The notes under the pieces are model-generated. The model worked only from the letters and a program-made list of their open reading frames with translations. It was not told the origin of the DNA and made no database searches. Below, in pieces: positions 27,106-34,668 of a stretch of DNA of 64,000 nt. This DNA is from Flavobacterium chilense (GTDB lineage: Bacteria; Bacteroidota; Bacteroidia; Flavobacteriales; Flavobacteriaceae). A program made the translations under genes and the position numbers. Position 1 is the first letter of the stretch; each line of letters opens with the position of its first letter. Location: positions 62,001 to 126,000 of the forward strand of contig NZ_LSYT01000006.1 in assembly GCF_001602525.1 (NCBI RefSeq). The letters run 5' to 3'.

Positions 27106-27959
27106 GGAAAAGAAAGTATAAGTATCAAGGTCAAGAACGTCAAGATGAGCTATCACTAAATTGGGACAGCTTCAAGTGGAGAAATTATGATTATACAATT
27201 GGCAGGTTTATGTGTGTTGATCCATTAGCTGAAAAGTATCCATATAACTCAACTTATGCTTTTCAGGAAAATAAAATGGGAATGGGTAGGGAGTTAGAAG
27301 GTTTAGAATTAGCCCCAAGAAATCCTACTGCTAGTTTTGGAGGGTGGATTTCTAGTAAATATAATTCTGCAGTGAGTTCTTTTCAAACAGGTACTTCAAA
27401 TGTTATGCAAGCGATTTCAAGTGTTATTTCAAATGCTGAGATAAAGCCTGTAGATGGTTATCAAATTGGAGGTGTAACAGTTGGGAAAAATGGTATTGGA
27501 GGGACTCCGGGGTTATTTAACCCATCACCTGGAGTAACGTCTAGTGGTACTATTGATGGCGATTTTCTTCAAGGATTAGCAGTTGCTTATGCTCCAAATT
27601 TAGGTGGGTCAAAAGTCATGAACGGAGCAAATATTTTTTCAAATTTAGCACAGGATCCAACATTAAATAATGTTTTTGAGACCCTTTCGAATAATTCATC
27701 TGTTTCAAATACAAATAATACATCAAATAATGCTGAAGGGGAAAAAATTACAATGAAATTAGAAAACTATAGTGCTACAGGCACCGCTGGTTGGAATAAA
27801 TCTACACTTTTTAGAGACCCGTCTCCCAATGACACAACAGTTAATAAATCACAAAAAAGCGTGATTGATAAAATGAATAAATTGAATCATATGAAAGCTG
27901 AACAAAATGTAAAATCTGAAAATCAAGAACTTCAAAAAAAGATTGATTATTATAAATAA
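27106..27959 (+). pseudogene. Orphan Rhs tip: 3' end of a core with a different C-terminal domain
   Basis: Directly after the lipoprotein stop the frame reads KRKYKYQGQERQDELSLNWDSFKWRNYDYTIGRFM, then CVDPLAEKYPYNSTYAFQENKMGMGRELEGLEL, i.e. the last about 60 residues of an Rhs core, without start codon or the rest of the core. The first ATG (27210) is inside GRFMCVDP. After the core end come about 220 residues of new tip (Gly/Ser/Asn-rich, then KLENYSATGTAGWNKSTLFRDPSPNDTTVNKSQKSVIDKMNKLNHMKAEQN and a charged coiled end). This is how displaced Rhs tips look: silent cassettes that recombine into the main core. Probably not expressed as such. The lipoprotein paralogue follows within 8 bp. Confidence 0.75.
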
Positions 27960-27966
27960 TAAACTT

Positions 27967-28476
27967 ATGAATAGAGTATTAATTTTTATACTAATAGGCA
28001 CATTATTTTCGTGTAAAAAAGAAAAAATAAGTCTAGTAAAAGAAATAAAGAAAAACAAAGAAGAAATATTTCTCATTTTTCCCGATACTGTTTATGTGAA
28101 TGAGGGGTATGAGGGCAAAATAAACTATAAAAATCGTTTGGATACTATCACTACTAGTTTTGATGATGTAAAAAAAGCGCGATTTCTTTTCTATTCTTTT
28201 CTTCTAACAAATGAAAAGAATTATAATCTGAATTATTTAAAAACTGTGGTTAAAGATACATTTGTAGCTGAAAATAATAGGGTTATTCCATTATACAATA
28301 TTAAGTTTACTAAATTAGGATTAAATTATTTTGATGGGATTATTACGGATCAAGTAATGATAGAAAATGGAGGTAAGCTAAAAGATGGAAAATTAGGGAC
28401 TCGTATTATTACTGATGAGATTAGGCTTACGCGAGGAGTTTATGTTATTGAGCGACCAAAGAATAAAAAAAGGTAA
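27967..28476 (+). CDS. Small lipoprotein, paralogue 2 (candidate immunity protein for the orphan tip)
   Basis: 169 residues from ATG 27967 (MNRVLIFILIGTLFSCKKEK), lipobox LFSC at about residue 16. The body aligns end to end with the lipoprotein at 26593-27105: shared FPDTVYVN, LDTITTSFDD, YNIKFTKLGLNYFDGIITDQVMIE and a final RLTRGVYVIERP. The two have clearly diverged elsewhere, as expected for immunity proteins tracking different tips. The alternative start at 27943 overlaps the orphan tip and is rejected. Unknown family; surface- or periplasm-facing by its lipobox. Confidence 0.75.
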   Translation: MNRVLIFILIGTLFSCKKEKISLVKEIKKNKEEIFLIFPDTVYVNEGYEGKINYKNRLDTITTSFDDVKKARFLFYSFLLTNEKNYNLNYLKTVVKDTFVAENNRVIPLYNIKFTKLGLNYFDGIITDQVMIENGGKLKDGKLGTRIITDEIRLTRGVYVIERPKNKKR

Positions 28477-28530
28477 TATATCCCGTAGCTGGCGCGAGCA
28501 TCTTGCTAGTGAACGTAAATGGCATCAATA

Positions 28531-28673
28531 TACAAGTATAAGTAGAACGGCAAGGAGCTTCAAGACGAGCTAGGGTTTACGATGTAAGACTATGGAGCAA
28601 GAAATTATGACCCGGCTATGAATACAAGAGACTCTATTAAAGCAGTAAAAGAAACTGAAGCTAAAAATAAAAT
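28531..28673 (+). pseudogene. Decayed third Rhs tip
   Basis: In one frame the DNA reads YKYK, stop, NGKELQDELGFTM, stop, DYGARNYDPAMNTRDSIKAVKETEAKNK. The first part matches the core end of the main Rhs gene almost base for base (for example aacggcaaggag and gagctaggg); the last part resembles the final residues of its tip (NTRDSVRSAKESREKN). Two stops and an internal deletion fuse core end to tip end, so it cannot be functional. Confidence 0.75.
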
Positions 28674-28880
28674 ATGGCAAAAGAACCGTTTGCAGCGAAA
28701 CTTACCTCTATTTGGGTTGGAGGTTTCTTTTTTTGGATCATAAAAGGATTTAAAGGAAAATTGACAGATCAATTTGCAAAAGAATATGAAAATAGAAATG
28801 TTTGGGTAGGTTATTTTATAACCTTAATAATAGCATGTGCAGTTTTTTATTTTTTAATAAAAAATGAAATTAATATTTAG
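28674..28880 (+). CDS. Small membrane protein, two TM segments, unknown
   Basis: 68 residues starting in the tail of the decayed Rhs tip. Two hydrophobic segments: about 10-26 (LTSIWVGGFFFWIIKGF) and about 44-62 (VWVGYFITLIIACAVFYFLI), with a charged linker. No family recognised. Position after an Rhs tip would suit an immunity protein against a membrane-active or periplasmic tip, but nothing in the sequence proves this. Low GC like the surrounding array. Confidence 0.5.
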   Translation: MAKEPFAAKLTSIWVGGFFFWIIKGFKGKLTDQFAKEYENRNVWVGYFITLIIACAVFYFLIKNEINI

Positions 28881-29160
28881 CTAGCCCCGCTCCCGCACGA
28901 ATTCTTTCATGTGGCGCAAAGATCATCGACAAAGAATATAAAAAATGTTTTTGGATCTGGCTTTACAAGTTCAATTATGTAACTTTAATCAGTTCCAGAG
29001 CCATTTAAATTAATAGTCTCCAATGAAACAGGTAGTAATAGCAGGGAACTACCTAATCCTGCGCAGGTGATCTGATTCATTGATAATAAAGTTCAAAGAA
29101 CCCTCGAATTAGAAAGCATGTATAATAACCATTCAGTTAATCAAACAAGAAAATAAAAAC
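28881..29160. other. Intergenic remnant DNA in the Rhs array
   Basis: No intact gene. A short frame reads NETGSNSRELPNPAQVI near 29022-29075, possibly a scrap of Rhs-type coding sequence. The GC-richer run after 28881 (ctagccccgctcccgcacga) resembles common Flavobacterium intergenic repeats. Confidence 0.35.
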
Positions 29161-29595
29161 ATGAAAGGAAAGACATTAAAATTTATCTTAAATTATCTTC
29201 AGTCATATCTTTCCTGTGGGCTTATCAGTATGTTATTCTTAATTTATTTAGTGATAACAGACCCGTATTTTCATAAATTAGATTTTAAGTTAGATGAGTT
29301 TAAAACAAAAATTGAGTTGTATTTATTTTTAACTTTTAATATCCCTATAATTTTATCAATTGTTTTTGTGAGCTTTCAACTATTCAAAAAGTCATCAAAT
29401 AATAACAAGATTATCATTGGAATATCTTCATTTTTAGGAATATTGACTTTTATAATGATTGATAAAATAATTATAAAAATATTTATTTATCCTGAGTATA
29501 TTTTACTTGGGTTATCAGTTGGTTTGATATTATATTGTATAGCATTTATAATCACATATAGATTCAATAATTTAAAAAACAGATACCAAGCATAA
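29161..29595 (+). CDS. Hypothetical multi-pass membrane protein
   Basis: 144 residues with four hydrophobic segments, about 17-35 (CGLISMLFLIYLVIT), 52-72 (LYLFLTFNIPIILSIVFVSF), 83-100 (IIGISSFLGILTFIMI) and 110-132 (YILLGLSVGLILYCIAFIIT). No known family. Very AT-rich, in line with the Rhs tip array. Its position between Rhs fragments makes an orphan immunity protein plausible. ATG at 29161 follows an A-rich leader typical of the phylum. Confidence 0.55.
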   Translation: MKGKTLKFILNYLQSYLSCGLISMLFLIYLVITDPYFHKLDFKLDEFKTKIELYLFLTFNIPIILSIVFVSFQLFKKSSNNNKIIIGISSFLGILTFIMIDKIIIKIFIYPEYILLGLSVGLILYCIAFIITYRFNNLKNRYQA

Positions 29596-29608
29596 TTTTG
29601 TATGCTAA

Positions 29609-29755
29609 ATAGAAAGAGAATCCTCAACAGCAAAAGGTTATTTAAAATATCCAAATGGTAATTGTTTTTATGTGTTTCAATACAATCATTTAGGAGACAT
29701 ACATTTTAGTTATATTAAAAATCCAATAACCCAAGTTCTTGAAATTGGTCGTTGA
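29609..29755 (+). pseudogene. Fourth Rhs core fragment
   Basis: Frame reads STAKGYLKYPNGNCFYVFQYNHLGDIHFSYIKNPITQVLEIGR then stop. It corresponds to TAEGYIE...YKYVYQYKDHLGNVRLSYDKN of the main Rhs core gene. No start and no tip follow; a leftover of an earlier rearrangement. Confidence 0.7.
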
Positions 29756-29787
29756 AAGTATAAAATAAAAAATAATAAAGAGATACA

Positions 29788-29967
29788 ATGCAGAATATAG
29801 AAATAGGCATTTCAATGATAATTTTCGGTACTGGGGTCGTTATTTTTATGACAAAAAGACCACCTTCGTATCCGTTAACAAGTGTAAATTTTCAGGGGTA
29901 TGCCGGAGGTATTGCTTTTATATTGTTAGGAGTAATATGCATATTGAAAGAATTACATTTATTATAA
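29788..29967 (+). CDS. Very small two-TM membrane protein (59 aa)
   Basis: ATG 29788 to TAA 29965-29967. Hydrophobic segments at about 4-21 (IEIGISMIIFGTGVVIFM) and 38-53 (YAGGIAFILLGVICIL) separated by a polar TKRPPSYPLTSVNFQG loop. It starts 32 bp after the Rhs fragment. Too short for family assignment; the clean helix-loop-helix pattern and position after a Rhs scrap suggest a real gene, perhaps another orphan immunity protein. Confidence 0.45.
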   Translation: MQNIEIGISMIIFGTGVVIFMTKRPPSYPLTSVNFQGYAGGIAFILLGVICILKELHLL

Positions 29968-30190
29968 GAAAAATGATTAATCCCTTCACTTATTGAAGTC
30001 TTCGAATGAAAAGCTCTGCAAATACCTCTGACTTTGTATCGACAGAGAATACAAATAAAAAAGTGTGGTAATGTATCAGATGTGTTGATTAAATTAGACA
30101 TATGATAAAATATAGAAAAACAAAATCTGGCAAAAGATACATTTGTTATAAAATAATAACCATAAAAATCTCTTCACTATAAACAAGTTA
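29968..30190. other. Intergenic, end of Rhs array, nothing recognised
   Basis: AT-rich, no coherent frame, no hairpin with T-run. It lies between the + strand array and the 3' end of the minus-strand MocR gene. Confidence 0.4.
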
Positions 30191-31675
30191 TCATATAATT
30201 TCCTCAATCGATTTACATAAAATAGAAATCGCATTTTCCATTTCTTCTGTTTCTAAATGACCGAATCCTAAACGGGTTGCCGTTAGGTTTTTAGTTTGAT
30301 AGAGCAGTGTTTTAGGCAGAAACAATCCATTGGAGGCACATTCTTTTTGTAATGTTATTAAGTTAAAGGTGTCGAGCCATTCAATCCAGACAGCTAGTCC
30401 TCGTGCGGGAGTTTTAAATTTAATTTTGGGACCCAGCTTTTCCTTTAATAACAAAACAAAATAATCCCTGCGTTCCTTATAGATCTTTTTGTTTTTTTTG
30501 GATAAGCGATGTACTTCGCCTTCGTTAATCCATTCTGTTAGAACCTGTTCTTTGATCACATCGATTCCTGGTTCTAAAATGTTTTGATATTTTTCTAATT
30601 CCTGAATAAATTCAGATGGTGCGCTCACAAAACCATAGCTGAATCCGGAAGGAAGCGATCTTCCAAAAGAGCCTATATAAACCACTTTTTGATTGGAGTC
30701 AAAAGCGGCTAGAGGTAAAATAGGATTGTTATCATAATGAAAGTCAAAATCATAATCATCCTCCAAAATAATAAATCCATATTGATGGGCCAGTTCCAAT
30801 ACTTCCATTCTTCTTTTAGCGCTCAAAGAAATCGTCGTGGGATAATGATAATTAGACGTAAGATACAGGATTCTGATCTCAGATTCTTCACAAATTTCTT
30901 TAAGAAGGTTCGTATCAATTCCGTCCTGATCCACCGGTATCGTAATAATCTGCGCTCCGGTATTGGTTAGTGTCATATTAGAAATATAATAACCCGGAGA
31001 AGCGACTACCACTTTGTCGCCCGGAGAAATAAGCGCTTTTGTAACGAGATACAAACTAATTTCATGGCTGTTGGTGGTAAGCAGGTTGGAGGTTGAAATA
31101 CGTAAACCACGGGTGAGGTTCAAATAATTGGAAAAATGAGTTTTAAAATTTAAATGAGATTGTATCTGAATCTGCTCATAGGTTTTAGAACTTTTCTGTC
31201 TCTTTAATTTTGAAACATACAACCTTGCTAAAACCTCATTTTGTACCAGCCGTAAATCAGGTAAACCATCATTAAACTGATACGGAAGAGTACTTGTTTC
31301 TGTTGGATTTTCAAGAATGGCAGAACGATTAAAGGTAAAACCGGTATTCGTGTCTGATGAGGTTTGATTTTTTACTGTAATATATTCGGTTTTATTTTTT
31401 TGTTTATGCTGCGAAAGAATAAAAGTGCCCTTGTTAGGTAGTGTTTCAATCCAGCCTTGAGATTCCAGATCCTGAAAAGCTTTGATGAGCGTGTTTCTGT
31501 TTACAGACAAAAGCTTGCATAATATACGTGTACCCGGGAGTTTTGTTCCTTCCGGAAGAAATCCGGTTTGTATCGCTTTAATAAATTCAAAAACGATCTG
31601 AAGATAAAGCGCTGTGCTTTCTTCAGGCTTTAGCTGAATAAAACTTTTAAACGGAATTTGAACCGGACCACTCAT
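30191..31675 (-). CDS. MocR-type (GntR-aminotransferase) regulator with Arg at the PLP-lysine position
   Basis: 494 residues. Winged helix-turn-helix of GntR type at about 15-88 (ALYLQIVFEFIKAIQTGFLPEGTKLPGTRILCKLLSVNRNTLIKAFQDLESQGWIETLPNKGTFI), linker about 90-130, then a class I aminotransferase-like domain (130-494) with ILEDDYDFDFHY at 303-314 and the VYIGSFGRSLPSGFSYGF segment. In MocR proteins that segment is normally GTFSK with the PLP-binding Lys; here Arg339 takes its place. The TxGxQQAL motif is also altered (TTNSHEISL). So PLP is likely not held as an internal aldimine, and another ligand or apo-regulation is possible. Divergent from the TonB receptor at 31742 with 66 bp between starts, so it probably controls that gene. 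Confidence 0.88.
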   Translation of the reverse strand: MSGPVQIPFKSFIQLKPEESTALYLQIVFEFIKAIQTGFLPEGTKLPGTRILCKLLSVNRNTLIKAFQDLESQGWIETLPNKGTFILSQHKQKNKTEYITVKNQTSSDTNTGFTFNRSAILENPTETSTLPYQFNDGLPDLRLVQNEVLARLYVSKLKRQKSSKTYEQIQIQSHLNFKTHFSNYLNLTRGLRISTSNLLTTNSHEISLYLVTKALISPGDKVVVASPGYYISNMTLTNTGAQIITIPVDQDGIDTNLLKEICEESEIRILYLTSNYHYPTTISLSAKRRMEVLELAHQYGFIILEDDYDFDFHYDNNPILPLAAFDSNQKVVYIGSFGRSLPSGFSYGFVSAPSEFIQELEKYQNILEPGIDVIKEQVLTEWINEGEVHRLSKKNKKIYKERRDYFVLLLKEKLGPKIKFKTPARGLAVWIEWLDTFNLITLQKECASNGLFLPKTLLYQTKNLTATRLGFGHLETEEMENAISILCKSIEEII

Positions 31676-31700
31676 AATTATAAAACTGGTATACTTGATT

Positions 31701-31716
31701 AGTACGGCAAGGTACT
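31701..31716. promoter_or_regulatory. Candidate operator in the mocR/TonB-receptor gap
   Basis: AGTAC-GGCAAG-GTACT inverted repeat, immediately abutting the -7 box of the receptor gene. A related half GGTATACT lies just upstream at about 31688-31695, giving GGTAtACT/GGTACTACT direct repeats as well. Position suits repression by the MocR protein. Confidence 0.45.
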
Positions 31717-31723
31717 ACTTTTG
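31716..31723 (+). promoter_or_regulatory. -7 box of the TonB receptor gene
   Basis: TACTTTTG matches TAnnTTTG and lies 19 bp before the ATG at 31742, leaving a very short leader. Confidence 0.5.
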
Positions 31724-31741
31724 CAAAAATTTTAAACCAAA

Positions 31742-33607
31742 ATGAAAAAAATCTATTTTGCAGTCTTAACCTTAATGGCTGTTAATACGTATGCTCAAAC
31801 CAAAAGAGATACGATTATAGAAATTAATGAAGTAATTATTCATGAAAACCGCTTAAGCACTCCAATTTCTAAACAAAACCGAAATGTATACGTTATCAAT
31901 AGTGAAACAATAAAAAAACTGCCAGGACGAACGCTTCAGGAAGTGCTGCAGTATGCAAACGGAGTAGATATCAGACAAAGAGGTCCGTTTGGCGGACAAG
32001 CCGATATTAGTGTTGATGGCGGAAGTTTTGAACAAACCGTTGTACTGCTAAACGGAGCAAAAATTATTGACTCACAAACCGCTCACAATATGCTAAATTT
32101 ACCGCTTCCGGTTGAAGCGATTGAGAGAATCGAAGTTTTGCGCGGACCGGCCGCCAGAATATTTGGTATTAACAGCTTAACCGGAGCAATTAATATTATC
32201 ACCAAAAAACCAACCGATTCTGGGTTTTTGGTAAGTACTTATGCCGGTTCTAATTTCGAAAAAGATACTCAGGATTCAGGCGATACATTTTACAATACCG
32301 GTATTCAGCTGGGAGCAGTTTTAGGCAAAGAGAAACAACAGCATTCTATTTTTGCATCGCACGATAAAAGCAACGGATATCGCTATAATACCGGATTCGA
32401 AAACAATAAAATATTGTATCAGGGAAATGTTCAGATCAATGATTCTAATGAAATTTTAGGGTCGTTTGGTTATGTCAACAACGGATTTGGGGCAAACGGT
32501 TTTTATGCAGCGCCCGGAGACAAAAACTCGACCGAAGTAGTACAAACTACCTTTGCCACCATTCAGTCCAAACATGCAATTACTGACAAATGGAAAATAA
32601 TGCCAAGAGTGAGCTACAGGTACAATTATGATGATTATCGTTATTATGGCAACAGTAATTTAAATGCCGGAAGAAGCCAGCATTACACCAACTCGATTGC
32701 CGCAGAACTTAACTCTTCTATTAAAACAGAAAATGGCGAAATAGGTTTTGGTGCCGAATTCAGAAATGAGGATATTCATTCTTCCAATATTGGAGATCAT
32801 GATCGCGAAAATGTGGGATTTTATGCAGAATACAGAACGAGTTTCTTCGAAAAGCTAAATGTAAATTTAGGGACTTACCTGAACTACAATTCGGATTATA
32901 AATGGCAGATTTATCCGGGTATTGATGCCAGTTATGAGCTTACAAACGAATTTAAGATTATTGGAAATATTGGTACCAGCCAAAGAATTCCTTCTTTTAC
33001 AGATTTGTATTTAAATCAGCGTCCGGGAAATATCGGAAATCCTGATCTGGTTTCTGAAAATGCTTTGCAAAGCGAAATTGGGTTTAAATTCAGCCGAAAA
33101 TCTTTAAATCTTAATGTGAATTATTTTTACAGAGAAATCAGTAATTATATAGACTGGACACGTATGGTGACTACTGTGCCTTGGCAAAGTCAGAACTATG
33201 GCGATTTAATTACCAATGGAATCAACATGCGTGGTACATACAAAATCGATCTGTCTGCTCTGTCTAAACTGAATTTTAACCTGGGGTATTCTTATTTAGA
33301 TTCCAGATTTAAAGATACACGTCCGGAGCCTTTTTCTAAATATTTGATTTCTTCTTTAAAGCATCAAATAACCAATACGATAGATTTTCAGCGTAAAGAT
33401 TTTTCAATTTTACTGGCAACCCGTTTTAACGAAAGAGTTACCGGAGCTTCTTACTGGATTAATGATTTGAGAGTAAGCCAGTCTGTTAAGAAATTTACAT
33501 TTTTTATAGATGCCCAAAATATTTTTAATACTACTTATTTTGAGGTTGGAGCATTTCCGTTACCGGCAAGATGGTTTAGTGCAGGAGTAAAATTTGTGAG
33601 TTTTTAA
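31742..33607 (+). CDS. TonB-dependent outer-membrane receptor, BtuB-like
   Basis: 621 residues, Sec signal (MKKIYFAVLTLMAVNTYAQ). Plug domain about 40-160: LPGRTLQEVLQYANGVDIRQRGPFGGQADISVDGGSFEQTVVLLNGAKI, then IERIEVLRGPAARIFGINSLTGAINIITKK. The C-terminal barrel ends ARWFSAGVKFVSF with a terminal aromatic. It lacks the N-terminal CarboxypepD domain and SusD partner, so this is a small-ligand (cobalamin, siderophore or metal) receptor and not a glycan importer. Size and plug resemble BtuB and relatives, but I see no cobalamin riboswitch in the 66-bp leader, so the ligand is open. Divergent MocR gene likely regulates it. A good terminator follows. Confidence 0.88.
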   Translation: MKKIYFAVLTLMAVNTYAQTKRDTIIEINEVIIHENRLSTPISKQNRNVYVINSETIKKLPGRTLQEVLQYANGVDIRQRGPFGGQADISVDGGSFEQTVVLLNGAKIIDSQTAHNMLNLPLPVEAIERIEVLRGPAARIFGINSLTGAINIITKKPTDSGFLVSTYAGSNFEKDTQDSGDTFYNTGIQLGAVLGKEKQQHSIFASHDKSNGYRYNTGFENNKILYQGNVQINDSNEILGSFGYVNNGFGANGFYAAPGDKNSTEVVQTTFATIQSKHAITDKWKIMPRVSYRYNYDDYRYYGNSNLNAGRSQHYTNSIAAELNSSIKTENGEIGFGAEFRNEDIHSSNIGDHDRENVGFYAEYRTSFFEKLNVNLGTYLNYNSDYKWQIYPGIDASYELTNEFKIIGNIGTSQRIPSFTDLYLNQRPGNIGNPDLVSENALQSEIGFKFSRKSLNLNVNYFYREISNYIDWTRMVTTVPWQSQNYGDLITNGINMRGTYKIDLSALSKLNFNLGYSYLDSRFKDTRPEPFSKYLISSLKHQITNTIDFQRKDFSILLATRFNERVTGASYWINDLRVSQSVKKFTFFIDAQNIFNTTYFEVGAFPLPARWFSAGVKFVSF

Positions 33608-33631
33608 ATTATAAATGGTTAGTTATAAAGA

Positions 33632-33664
33632 GGGAAGATGTTTTTAAATATCTTCCCTTTTTTG
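33632..33664 (+). terminator. Intrinsic terminator of the TonB receptor gene
   Basis: GGGAAGAT (33632-33639) / ATCTTCCC (33650-33657) followed by TTTTTT. It could also serve the convergent minus-strand gene, which ends at 33691, because an A-run precedes the stem. Confidence 0.8.
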
Positions 33665-33690
33665 TTAATCTAAAATTTCGTTTATGATTT

Positions 33691-34551
33691 TCATTTTATA
33701 ATATCCAAATCCCTAAAAGCAGTTTTTGTAATGTCTTTTCTGCAATTCCCAAAATCAGATTGGTTAATTTTTCGGTTTTGTAAAAGACGTGTTGCAAAAA
33801 AATAAACCCCTTTTTTATTTTTCAAATAGCCAACCCACCAGCCCGTGTTGATTTCATTTTCTCGTGTCCAGCCCGTTTTGGAGTGAATGGTATAATCTTG
33901 ATTTTGTTCGCTTATCATTACTTCTTTTACGATTTCGATATTTCGTTTAGAAAAAGGAAGTTTTTCTTCGTACAAATTTTTAAGAAATTCAACCTGATTG
34001 ACTGGAGAGATTCCAAAAGCACCAAAATTCCAAAAGTCAGGATCTGTTTGCGAAAGATCCAGATTTCCGTAATGGCAAAGCGATAAGTATTTTTTGTAAT
34101 TCTCCTTACCAATTTTCTTCGCCAGTTCTATAAATGCCCAGCCAGCCGAAACTTCAAAAGCTTCTTTTACGCTTATGTCATGATAAATATCAGGGCGATA
34201 ATCATATTTGATAGTATCTGTACTTCCGGGCCATTTTACAATTTCATTTTCATTAGAAATTGTTTTGGTTTCTAAAGCAATAAGCAGATTAATGATTTTA
34301 AAGGTTGACGCCGGTAATGTTTCTTTTTTGACGCTAACAGTATCAGATAAAATCCATTTTTGATTTTGATTGTCATAAATGGCAATTGAACCTTCTGCAT
34401 TGCAGTTGTCAAAATACTTTTTAAAATCAGAACGTATTTCAACTTTATCGGGAGTAAGGGCAATTGAATCTTTGGCTATTTTATTTCCTGAAGAACAAGA
34501 GAAAAAAAGCCCGATAGCTATAAACCCAAATGATACTAATTTCAATTTCAT
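33691..34551 (-). CDS. Class D (OXA-like) beta-lactamase lipoprotein
   Basis: 286 residues. Lipobox with Cys19 (GLFFSC), so membrane-anchored. Class D landmarks: Ser82-Thr-Phe-Lys85 (PASTFKIINLLIALE), YGN at 161-163 (CHYGNLDLS), DPDFWNFGAFGISPVNQVEFL, and KTGW at 225-228. The usual SxV loop reads Ser135-Ala-Gly137 (SAGWAFIELAKKIG), so the conserved Val is Gly. Enzymes of this fold hydrolyse penicillins and often oxacillins or act as antibiotic sensors; a bona fide beta-lactamase is likely, though the SxV change may alter lysine carbamylation. It sits at the end of the peptidoglycan-sugar gene set on the same strand, but a hairpin at 34579-34609 separates it, so it may be its own unit. Confidence 0.85.
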   Translation of the reverse strand: MKLKLVSFGFIAIGLFFSCSSGNKIAKDSIALTPDKVEIRSDFKKYFDNCNAEGSIAIYDNQNQKWILSDTVSVKKETLPASTFKIINLLIALETKTISNENEIVKWPGSTDTIKYDYRPDIYHDISVKEAFEVSAGWAFIELAKKIGKENYKKYLSLCHYGNLDLSQTDPDFWNFGAFGISPVNQVEFLKNLYEEKLPFSKRNIEIVKEVMISEQNQDYTIHSKTGWTRENEINTGWWVGYLKNKKGVYFFATRLLQNRKINQSDFGNCRKDITKTAFRDLDIIK

Positions 34552-34578
34552 CCTGTAACTGTTTTTAACCCTAAAATT

Positions 34579-34609
34579 AAAAGAGACGATTTAACTAATC
34601 GCCTCTTTT
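34579..34609 (-). terminator. Hairpin between DUF5009 gene and class D beta-lactamase gene
   Basis: Arms AAAAGAG-n-CGATT (34579-34591) and AATCG-n-CTCTTTT (34597-34609), one mismatch, 5-base loop. On the minus strand the stem is followed by AATTTTAG after TTTT. Likely terminator for the anmK-DUF5009 transcript. Confidence 0.65.
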
Positions 34610-34668
34610 GTTTATAAATCTAATTTTGAATTGTTTTAAACCAAAAAGGAGAAAAAAATACAAAACTA

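Noticed and set aside
26878..27156. 92-residue minus-strand frame across the first small lipoprotein
   Set aside because: Antisense to a lipoprotein with a paralogue; arises from low-GC sequence.
27106..30190. Insertion sequence or transposase in the Rhs array
   Set aside because: Rearranged Rhs fragments are present but no transposase frame or terminal inverted repeat pair was found.
31676..31741. Cobalamin riboswitch before the BtuB-like receptor
   Set aside because: Only 66 bp between divergent starts, too short and without the B12-box; no support.
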